Shown: piece by piece, positions 19,063-26,700 of the stretch | Layout: each line of letters starts with the position of its first letter | How positions within the stretch are numbered: the stretch's first letter is position 1 | Notes under the pieces: model-generated | Databases searched by the model: none | Seen by the model: the letters and a program-made list of their open reading frames with translations, nothing else | Told to the model about the DNA's origin: nothing | Assembly (NCBI GenBank): GCA_023667095.1 | Contig: JAMPAT010000017.1 | Coordinates: 17,557 to 81,556, forward strand | Length of the DNA stretch: 64,000 bases | DNA from: Bacteroidales bacterium | GTDB lineage: Bacteria; Bacteroidota; Bacteroidia; Bacteroidales; UBA932 | Reading direction: 5' to 3' | Translations under genes and position numbers: made by a program

Positions 19063-20379
19063 ATGGAAATATTGAAAAACGCGATTGATGACCTCAATCT
19101 TGAGCTGACCCTTTCTATTGTAAAGGAAGACTATGCTGACAAAAAGAAGAAAAAACTCAGCGACTACAGGAAAAAGGCTGAAATCAAGGGATTCCGTAAA
19201 GGAATGGTCCCTATGTCACTCATTGAGAAGATGTATGGACAGTCTGCCCTCGTGGATTCAGTAAATGACATCATTTCAGAGTCACTGAACAACTATATCA
19301 ATGAAAACAGTCTCCGTGTTGTCGGAGAACCTCTTCCAAGCGAGGACCAGCCACAGGTTGACTGGACAGACGGCAATGACTTCACATTCAAGTTCGACAT
19401 TGCAATGAATCCTGAGATTGCACTTGAACTTTCAAAGGATGACAAGATCCCTTACTATCAGATTTCAGTCAGCGAGGCTGCAAAGGATGAGATGAAGGAA
19501 AACCTTCTCAGGCAGTATGGCTCCCTTGAGGACGGCGAGGCTGCAAAGGAGGATGACTTCATCATAGTTGACTTCGAACAGGGCGAGACAAAGGTAGAGG
19601 GTACATACGTTTCACTCCGCAGTGTAGCTGAGCCTGCAAGGGCTTCATTCATCGGGCTGAAGGCAGGTGACTCTATCGATGTGAATGTAAATGAGGCTTT
19701 CACAAATGAGACTGACAGGGCTTCTATGCTCAAGGTAAGCAAGGAGGAGCTTGCAGACCTTGACCCTATGTTCAAGATGACTGTCAAGAACGTGAAGACT
19801 TTCGTCTCTGCTGCAATGACACAGGAGAACTTCGACAAGATCTTCGGTGAGGGTGTAGTGAAGAGCGAGGAGGAGTTTGATGCAAAGGTGGCAGAAAGGC
19901 TTGCAGCCGAGTATGCACAGGAGTCTGACTTTCGTTTTTCAAAGGATGCAAAGGAATATCTTGTCAACAAGGCAAATGTTTCAGTTGCAGAGAAATTCCT
20001 CAAGAGGTGGATCTTTGTTGCAAATGACGGCAAGTACACAATGGAAGACATCGAGAAAGAGTGGGATCTCTTCATCGCTGACTACAAATGGCAGCTTGTA
20101 AGGGGCTTCCTCATGCAGAAATACGGGGTCAAGGTTGACGAGGCTGACATGCTTGCAAGTGCAAAGGGATTTGCTGCATACCAGTTTGCAATGTATGGCA
20201 TGAACAATGTCCCTGAGGAGCAGCTCGAGTCTTTCGCAAAGAACCTCCTTTCACAGGAGGAGCAGGGCAGGAGGATTCTCGACCAGGTGGAGAACGAGAA
20301 GACTTTTGCTGCTGTACGCGAGGTCGTGTCACTTGCCAATGAGCAGGTTACAGTAGAGCAGTTCCGCGAGCTGAAATAA
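19063..20379 (+). CDS. tig: Trigger factor (ribosome-associated chaperone)
   Basis: The product has 438 residues, normal length. The N-terminal ribosome-binding domain has the signature GFRKGMVPMSLIEKMYG (usually GFRxGkvP). The middle section corresponds to the PPIase domain in a diverged form, and the C-terminal domain is helical. The gene is followed by clpP and clpX, the conserved tig-clpP-clpX order. The strong hairpin just after the stop suggests that at least part of the transcription ends before clpP. Confidence 0.93.
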   Translation: MEILKNAIDDLNLELTLSIVKEDYADKKKKKLSDYRKKAEIKGFRKGMVPMSLIEKMYGQSALVDSVNDIISESLNNYINENSLRVVGEPLPSEDQPQVDWTDGNDFTFKFDIAMNPEIALELSKDDKIPYYQISVSEAAKDEMKENLLRQYGSLEDGEAAKEDDFIIVDFEQGETKVEGTYVSLRSVAEPARASFIGLKAGDSIDVNVNEAFTNETDRASMLKVSKEELADLDPMFKMTVKNVKTFVSAAMTQENFDKIFGEGVVKSEEEFDAKVAERLAAEYAQESDFRFSKDAKEYLVNKANVSVAEKFLKRWIFVANDGKYTMEDIEKEWDLFIADYKWQLVRGFLMQKYGVKVDEADMLASAKGFAAYQFAMYGMNNVPEEQLESFAKNLLSQEEQGRRILDQVENEKTFAAVREVVSLANEQVTVEQFRELK

Positions 20380-20397
20380 ATTTTAAACTGAAAATTT

Positions 20398-20446
20398 ATC
20401 CGGGAATCTGCCATGAAGTCTTTTCAGGGCCGGTTCCCGGATTTTT
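20398..20446 (+). terminator. Intrinsic terminator after tig
   Basis: A perfect 9-bp stem (ATCCGGGAA at 20398-20406, TTCCCGGAT at 20434-20442) is closed by a 27-base loop and followed by TTTT. It lies 18 bp after the tig stop and inside a possible 5' extension of clpP, which is further evidence that clpP starts at 20464. Confidence 0.65.
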
Positions 20447-20463
20447 ACAATATTCTTGTCATT

Positions 20464-21135
20464 ATGGAAAAAGAATTCGATAAGTTTGCCCGTTCGGAGT
20501 ATGGTGTCAGTTCTATGACAATGCACCGCTACAGGTCTGCATATGATGCATATATCAATCCTACAATAATTGAGGAAAGGAAGCTCAATGTGGCTTCAAT
20601 GGATGTGTTCAGCCGTCTTATGATGGACAGGATCATATTTCTCGGTGTCCCGATTGATGATGATGTAGCGAATATAATACAGGCACAGCTCCTTTTCCTG
20701 GCTTCATCGGATGCTTCAGCTGACATATCCATATATCTTAACTCCCCTGGAGGCTCCGTGTCTGCAGGCCTTGGAATCTATGATACTATGCAGCTTGTTG
20801 AGCCGGATGTTGCAACAATATGTACAGGAATGGCAGCCTCGATGGGTGCTGTACTGCTTTGTGCCGGTACCGCAGGCAAACGTTCTGCATTGCCGCATTC
20901 GAGGGTGATGATACATCAGCCGCTCGGCGGAGCGCAGGGGCAGGCTTCTGACATAGAGATTGTTGCAAGGGAGATTCTCAAGACGAGGAATGAACTGTAT
21001 TCAATCATTTCGGAGCATACAGGAAAGACTGTTGAGCAGATTGCCGCAGACAGCGACAGGGATTACTGGATGACTTCCCTGGAGGCTAAGGAGTACGGGA
21101 TGATTGACGAGATTCTCGGGAAGAGGAAGAAATAG
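20464..21135 (+). CDS. clpP: ATP-dependent Clp protease proteolytic subunit
   Basis: From the ATG at 20464 the protein has 223 residues. An earlier ATG at 20413 would start inside the tig terminator. The catalytic triad is visible: Ser in GMAASMGA, His in [11 protein letters not shown], and Asp in SDRDYWM. The oligomerisation motif [13 protein letters not shown] is intact. ClpP forms the barrel that degrades substrates fed by ClpX, encoded next. Confidence 0.95.
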   Translation: MEKEFDKFARSEYGVSSMTMHRYRSAYDAYINPTIIEERKLNVASMDVFSRLMMDRIIFLGVPIDDDVANIIQAQLLFLASSDASADISIYLNSPGGSVSAGLGIYDTMQLVEPDVATICTGMAASMGAVLLCAGTAGKRSALPHSRVMIHQPLGGAQGQASDIEIVAREILKTRNELYSIISEHTGKTVEQIAADSDRDYWMTSLEAKEYGMIDEILGKRKK

Positions 21136-21143
21136 CCGATTCA

Positions 21144-21354
21144 GCACATTCCTAAAAAATGAATGAAATGTCGAAAAAAGGAGACTTCAGGAAGTCATGC
21201 AATGACTGACGGGCCCCGGCGAGGGGCGGTCGGGGTGGCGCTCCCCCGGGAGCTGTCTGCCTTGCAGACTGAGGGGTTGACGGTGCAGTATTCTTCTTGA
21301 GTAAACGAAGTTAGCTGCACATTCCTAAAAAATGAATGAAATGTCGAAAAAAGG
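21144..21354 (+). repeat. 38-bp direct repeat flanking a hairpin-rich insert at the clpX start
   Basis: The 38 bp at 21144-21181 recur exactly at 21317-21354 and cover the last 15 bp before the clpX ATG plus its first 23 bases. Between them lie 135 bp rich in G+C and short palindromes: GACTTCAGGAAGTC, GTCATGCAATGAC, GTCTGC-CTT-GCAGAC within C5/G4 arms. Near its end, 21284-21298 is a perfect 15-bp inverted copy of clpX coding bases 21360-21374. The first repeat leaves an abortive 16-codon clpX start. Confidence 0.85.
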
Positions 21355-22558
21355 TAAAGAAGAAGAATACTGCATATTCTGCGGCCGTACAGAGGGCGAA
21401 GTCCCTCTCCTGCGCGGCATAGATGCATGTATCTGCGCAGATTGTGTACAGAGATGCAATGATTATCTCCGTGAGGCCGGTGTCCTGGAGGCCCCGAAAC
21501 ACGGTAAGATAGACAAGCTTCTCAAACCCAAGGAAATACATGAAAGCCTTGACCAGTATGTAATTGGTCAGGACAGGGCGAAGAAACTCCTGTCAGTTGC
21601 TGTCTACAACCATTACAAAAGGATAAACCACAATATAGAAAGGAAAGATGACGATCTGGACATAGAGAAGTCAAATATCCTTATGGTTGGTCCTACTGGT
21701 ACAGGAAAAACACTGATAGCAAAGACTATAGCAAAACTTCTCAATGTGCCTTTCACAATAGTCGATGCGACAGTCCTTACAGAGGCCGGATATGTCGGTG
21801 AAGACGTGGAAAGCATTCTGTCAAGGCTTCTCCAGGAGGCGGACTATGATGTCGAGCTTGCAGAAAGGGGAATCGTCTTCATTGATGAAATAGACAAGAT
21901 TGCCCGCAAAAGTGACAACCCCTCAATTACACGTGATGTATCAGGGGAGGGAGTACAGCAGGCTATGCTTAAACTTCTTGAAGGAAGCATCGTGAATGTC
22001 CCGCCAAAGGGAGGAAGGAAGCATCCGGAGCAGGAGTTTGTGAAGGTAAACACGCAGAATATCCTTTTCATCTGCGGCGGCGCATTCGAGGGAATCGAGC
22101 GCAGGATTGCCCAAAGGCTGAATACCCAGGTCATCGGTTTCGGCTCCGACAACAGGAAGCGTGTAGACAAGGAGAATCTTTTGCAATATGTGGAGGCTGC
22201 TGACCTGAGGGCGTATGGACTTATTCCTGAGATAATCGGCCGTCTGCCTGTGATAACTTATCTTGACCACCTTGACAAGCCGGCACTTCTGCGTATCCTG
22301 ACAGAACCGAAGAATGCAATCATGCGCCAGTATGAACGGATGTTTGAGCTTGACGGGATAAAGCTTAAGGTCGGGGAAGGTGTCCTTGACCTGATTGTAG
22401 ACACGGCCATCGAGAACAAGCTCGGTGCACGCGGTCTCCGCTCCATCTGTGAGAGGATAATGACAGATGCAATGTATGAGGCGCCATCGTCAAGCAAGAA
22501 GACTTTCAACCTCACATTGGACTATGCAAAGAAACGGCTTCAGGAGAATATGGAATAG
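21332..22558 (+). CDS. clpX: ClpX ATPase, unfoldase of ClpXP
   Basis: The product has 408 residues. The N-terminal zinc-binding domain has CIFC and CADC pairs. AAA+ motifs are Walker A GPTGTGKT, pore loop GYVGEDVES, Walker [11 protein letters not shown], the RKH-type loop GRKHPEQEF and the IGF loop (VIGFG) that docks ClpP. Sensor 2 is GARGLR. It unfolds and translocates tagged proteins into ClpP. Its start lies in the second copy of a 38-bp direct repeat, and the adjacent insert contains an inverted copy of codons 10-15 that could pair with this mRNA. Confidence 0.96.
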   Translation: MNEMSKKGKEEEYCIFCGRTEGEVPLLRGIDACICADCVQRCNDYLREAGVLEAPKHGKIDKLLKPKEIHESLDQYVIGQDRAKKLLSVAVYNHYKRINHNIERKDDDLDIEKSNILMVGPTGTGKTLIAKTIAKLLNVPFTIVDATVLTEAGYVGEDVESILSRLLQEADYDVELAERGIVFIDEIDKIARKSDNPSITRDVSGEGVQQAMLKLLEGSIVNVPPKGGRKHPEQEFVKVNTQNILFICGGAFEGIERRIAQRLNTQVIGFGSDNRKRVDKENLLQYVEAADLRAYGLIPEIIGRLPVITYLDHLDKPALLRILTEPKNAIMRQYERMFELDGIKLKVGEGVLDLIVDTAIENKLGARGLRSICERIMTDAMYEAPSSSKKTFNLTLDYAKKRLQENME

Positions 22559-22588
22559 TCTTCTGGGGAATGTATATATCGTATTGAT

Positions 22589-22626
22589 GGTGACAGCTGA
22601 AACTTGGCTGCCACCATTTTTATTTT
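22589..22626 (+). terminator. Intrinsic terminator after clpX
   Basis: GGTGACAGC (22589-22597) pairs with GCTGCCACC (22607-22615) with one mismatch and a 9-base loop, followed by ATTTTTATTTTAT. It lies 30 bp after the clpX stop. Confidence 0.8.
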
Positions 22627-22960
22627 ATGGCGTATTGATAACAACGGTCTACAGCTCTATGCCAAGCATTATCTTCATCAGGTCATGTAAACCGTATCCC
22701 TTGTCGTGTTCCCTTGAGTGTGTATGAGGCAGGTTTGCCTCAGGAGTTGCTTTGCAAAGTTGATTGAAAAGTTTGTGTCTCATATCAAATTTACTGCATC
22801 TCTAATGCGGCCGGACGGGGAAACGAGTTCAGCAGAGACGCATTATTTCGTACGGACGGGCAAGGTCAATGTGGTACATGCTGGTTTCATCTGCGTTGCA
22901 TTATCTAGTGCATTTCCTTCAGCGTGAGCATCACAACGGTTTATGCGATATTTCGATGAG
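22627..22960. other. Intergenic stretch without a convincing gene
   Basis: Short open frames here have no family signature or start context. A CTAATGCG/CGCATTA inverted pair (about 22803-22846) followed by ATTTCGTACG resembles the 'GAGACGCATTATTTCG' type of dispersed intergenic palindrome I associate with Bacteroidetes genomes. I cannot verify that from one window. Confidence 0.35.
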
Positions 22961-22967
22961 GGTGGTG

Positions 22968-23068
22968 CAGGTTGGTATGTTTCTCGACCAACCTGTGACG
23001 TCATCCCTCTTCCTGCTGCATATATTGCATTCTGTGGGTTCAGGTTGGTCATCTACCATACCAACCTG
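22968..23068. repeat. Nested inverted repeats (two mirrored hairpins)
   Basis: Outer arms: CAGGTTGGTATG at 22968-22979 and its exact reverse complement at 23057-23068. Inner arms: ACCAACCTG at 22987-22995 and CAGGTTGGT at 23041-23049. Each half is itself a 9-bp hairpin and the two halves mirror each other, as in BIME/REP-type doublets or a MITE. Confidence 0.8.
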
Positions 23069-23148
23069 GCACGTTTTTCCGGGAAACGGGAGATAGAACG
23101 GAATGGAGAAGATGCCATGGCACCGGCAGGATGGTGATCTGCCTGTAT

Positions 23149-23181
23149 AATGTCAAGACAGAATGTAATGTCAAGACAGAA
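23149..23181 (+). repeat. Two tandem copies of a 15-bp unit
   Basis: AATGTCAAGACAGAA occurs at 23149-23163 and 23167-23181, an 18-bp period, 24 bp before the TTG element of the next promoter. It might be a regulator binding site or a slippage duplication. Confidence 0.7.
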
Positions 23182-23204
23182 GTGCAACATTATGTGGATA
23201 TTTA

Positions 23205-23234
23205 TTGACATTCCATTGAAAGAATGTACATTTG
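23205..23234 (+). promoter_or_regulatory. Promoter of the 67-aa protein gene
   Basis: TTG (23205-23207), a 19-bp spacer, TACATTTG (23227-23234): a perfect Bacteroidetes promoter only 16 bp before the ATG. Confidence 0.75.
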
Positions 23235-23250
23235 CACAAAATTCTGATAT

Positions 23251-23454
23251 ATGAAAAGAAGAAAGAAACTTAGAATCACCGAGGCGGACTTTCTTCTTGC
23301 AAACCGCAGGGCAGCGAGGCAGGAGGAAATCGAGACGCACGGACGCCAGGTCCAGATGAGGACAATGCCGCACAAATCAAGGAAGGTCTATGACCGCAAC
23401 AGACTCAAGAGGGCTGTCATCAAGGGCGATGACGGCTCTTATTGTTTTTTGTAG
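23251..23454 (+). CDS. Small basic conserved-looking protein, unknown function
   Basis: The product has 67 residues, highly basic, with no signal peptide or membrane segment. It has an N-terminal KRRKKLRITEADFLLANRRAARQEEIE helix and a later HKSRKVYDRNRLKR segment. This 'KVYDRxxxK' pattern resembles short Bacteroidales hypothetical proteins I have seen unannotated. A perfect promoter lies 16 bp upstream, which supports a real, short-leader gene. Basic charge suggests nucleic-acid or ribosome binding; that is inference. Confidence 0.7.
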   Translation: MKRRKKLRITEADFLLANRRAARQEEIETHGRQVQMRTMPHKSRKVYDRNRLKRAVIKGDDGSYCFL

Positions 23455-23496
23455 CCGGGTGCAGAGAACCCCCTTTGGAAGAATGTTATATTATCC

Positions 23497-23526
23497 TTGT
23501 AATAATCAATATTTTCTCTATATTTG
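23497..23526 (+). promoter_or_regulatory. Promoter of the SEDS-PBP/kinase operon
   Basis: TTG (23497-23499), a 19-bp spacer, TATATTTG (23519-23526): a full consensus match. It is 230 bp before the first ATG of the operon, leaving a ~220-base leader. Confidence 0.75.
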
Positions 23527-23595
23527 CAGACAGAAAGTGCAAAACTTTTTAGACAGATAAATATTTGAAAACATAACAGTTTTCTTATTGCCGTA

Positions 23596-23704
23596 CTCTA
23601 GAAATCGCCAAAATTACTCAGCAGTCGCAGGCAATAAGGAGCCGCACCCGTATAAGGTGCGGACTTTCCTTATGCGATTGCAGGTGTTTGGCGATACCTT
23701 AGAG
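23596..23704 (+). promoter_or_regulatory. Long imperfect stem-loop in the operon leader
   Basis: Five paired blocks line up around the loop CGTATAA: CTCTA/TAGAG, ATCGCCAAA/TTTGGCGAT, AGTCGC/GCGATT (one G-U), ATAAGGA/TCCTTAT and CCGCACC/GGTGCGG, separated by small bulges. Bases 23657-23664 (GTGCGGAC) of its apical arm are also the exact complement of 23717-23724 in the terminator that follows. The two structures are therefore mutually exclusive, as in an attenuator. Confidence 0.65.
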
Positions 23705-23734
23705 TGCAGACGGGGAGTCCGCACTTTTTTGTTT
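23703..23734 (+). terminator. Terminator hairpin in the leader, upstream of the SEDS-PBP gene
   Basis: AGTGCAGAC (23703-23711) pairs with GTCCGCACT (23717-23725), one mismatch, 5-base loop, followed by T6 and GTTTT. It stands before the first gene of a long operon, not after one (ATG at 23756). It is therefore either a conditional terminator or the end of a small RNA made from the promoter at 23497-23526. Confidence 0.7.
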
Positions 23735-23755
23735 TACTTGCAAGGGGTCATCATT

Positions 23756-26700
23756 ATGAAAAAATATTCATTTGTCATCGTCTCACTGATATTGGGGATT
23801 CTGTTCCTTAAATTGTCGCATAACTACTCTGACAGGTTTTCCGATATTAAGAAGTCCTATGGAGACAATACTTCCATCAATCTTGTAAAAGATGTTGATG
23901 TAAAGAAAATAAGCACAGTCTTGTTTGACAATAATTATATGCAGGACAAGCAGGATGCTGATTTTCTTGCAGAACAATTGGCAGGGAAACTTAAATCTGG
24001 ACAGGTTCTGTCAGAATTGTCGGATCTTAATAAACGTGCATGGCAGCTGCCTTGTACTGTGATTGATACTTGTAAAAGTGCGGAATTAAGGAAAAAGTTG
24101 TATCAGTCTCAGGTGGCATTGGGACTGGATGAGGAATTTAAAGGAATTGCTGTCGGAGAGTTGGAATCCTATGCTCGTCTTAATGAAAAACATGACGGAA
24201 AAATAGAGGTATATGTTAATGCTGAAGATGATAAGGCAAACATTAACACCGAGGATGATAAGGCTAACTTTCTGAAGAAGATAACTAAAAAAGATAAGAA
24301 ATGCTGTGTGGGTACAGTCGTCCGTCTGTCAATGCATGACCTTGACAGCCTTTCCGGCAGCCCGGAGCGCAGGACAATCTGCTATCTGAAGACAGACGGG
24401 AATGGCAAGGCCATATTTGAAGGACTGGATCCAGCATTGTCATATAGCGTATTGCCAATCCGTAAAGGGTATGAATATGGAGTATCCAAAGGAACCTTGT
24501 CTGGAAGTCTTTCAAGAAGCAGCAAGAATAACTCCCTTTCATTCTCCTTTACAGAAATGGAGCATAGGATCAGGCTTTTTGATACAGCCACTTTGAGACA
24601 GATCAAGGAAGACAAGGCAATGACAGTACGGTCTCCCGAAAAATTCAAAAGCATATTGACAATATCCCTTGCAATGTTCTTTATTGCGTGGTGGGGACTG
24701 TATCTGTCCGGTATTTTCAGGCGCAGAAGGCTGGATGCCGGAATTATGTCTTCAATCATGCTGCTTACCGGAATCTGCCTGATGACGATGTTTTCCATAA
24801 ATGATCCTTTGACTGATAGACTGTTGGGAATAGAAATGGCTCAGGGCATTGTATTCGGGATTATAGCTGTTTCCTTGCTTTGTAATGTTGATTTTATCGG
24901 ATTCTATCAGAATAGATTGCCAGTAGGGTTTGATATACCTTTGGAGTGCATGAAATGGATATTCAGGCCTTTCCGGGAAAAAGTTGCGTATTTGACTGAA
25001 ATCCTGACCAGGAAAACAGCGAATGGATTTTATAAGTTATTTGCTGTCTTGGTTATACTTGTCTGCACGCCTTTTCTTGTCCTGGATCTTTTCCGTATGA
25101 CAAGGTTAAATGGATTTGTGGACAGGTTATGCAGCAGATTGCCTAAAGGGACAGGATATCTATTGATAGCTATATTTCTGACAGTCTCCCTGTTCTTGTT
25201 TGGCAATGAAGTCGGAGGCATGAAGGTCAACCTTAACCTGCTCGGCCTGAAATTCCAGCCAAGTGAAATTGCCAAATATCTTGTCGTGATTTTCATGGCA
25301 GCTTTCTTTACAGCCAATGCTGACAGTATTGTGAAGTACTCTGAAAAAGGAAATGCAGGATTGTTTGGAGCAAAATTGAAGATGCTGGCGGCAATGATTG
25401 TTGGCCTTGGGATGATGATGCTTCTTTATCTTGCTCTTGGGGATATGGGGCCTGCGCTTATCCTGGCTTTCACTTTCATAATATTATATTCTATAGTCAA
25501 GTCAAAGGTAGATATAGAAGGGCTTGATGACAGCCGTCAGCTGGTAAGGCTTCTGACATGTGACCTGGCTATGCTGCTTTATGGTGCAATATCATTTATT
25601 GCCTGTCTTTATGTCGGGAATCTTGCCGGAAGCATGGGAGCATTCTGCATAGGATGGTTTGCAGTCTGGATTATTTTCGGGATATGCAGGAAACAGATTT
25701 TTGAGTCTGCAATCATGTTCAACCTTATCATTGCTGCATTTCTGTTTGCAGGAAATATCCTTGGGCATATCCCGCAGCTGGAAAGTACGGCAGAACGACT
25801 GGAAAGCAGGAATGAAATGTGCTCAAACACCTGGGGAATACTTCCTGTAGACGGAAATACGGCGGACGCAGGGGAGAACACACAGGTTGCGGAAGGCTTG
25901 TGGGGGCTTGCTTCCGGTGGACTGTCAGGACAGGGACTGGGGAACGGGGCTCCATATTATATTCCGGCATATCACACCGACATGATACTTGAGAGCATAG
26001 GGGAACAGATGGGATTTATCGGGATATCTATGATTCTACTGGCATTGGCTGTGCTTTTGAGAAGGACCATGTTGGCGGGTTACAGGACGTCCCATCCATT
26101 CCCTTTTTACCTTTGTACAGGAATTGCCATAGTGACTGCTGTACAGTTTATTGTAATATCGTTGGGAAGCCTCGGCATAATACCTTTGACAGGTGTAACT
26201 GTGCCGTTCCTGAGCTATGGCAGGGTCAGCATGATTCTTAATTTGGCGGCCTTTGGAATAATCTTGTCTATATCCAGGGATGATAGAAGGCTTTCCGTGA
26301 ATGAGAATAAAGTTATCACTGACCTTATAAGGCGCAATATCGGGCAATATAATTATTCTGTCTCGATATTGAGCTGGATGTACTGCATCTTGGCAGTCCT
26401 GATATGTGGCACTTTCTTCTATTGGCAGTTCATTGCCAGGGACAGGACATTGATAAGGCCTGTCTATGTCAATAATTCGAGCGGTGTGCCTGTAATAGAA
26501 TACAATCCGCGCATTTCCCAGCTGACAAGGAAGATGTATGCCGGTGACATATATGACCGTAACGGTGTGCTGCTGGCAACCAGTGACCGTTCCAGGCTTG
26601 CAAAGGATAAGAAAACATATTCAGGACAAGGGCTTGAATGTGATACATTGAAGCGTCAGCGCAGATATTATCCTTTCGGGGAACATCTGTACTTTATGCT

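Noticed and set aside
22467..23137. Several short open frames after clpX
   Set aside because: They overlap the terminator and the nested palindromes, lack starts with promoter context and have no recognisable sequence.
23588..23755. N-terminal extension of the SEDS-PBP frame
   Set aside because: It is in frame but consists of the leader stem-loop and terminator; a start at 23756 gives a normal membrane anchor.
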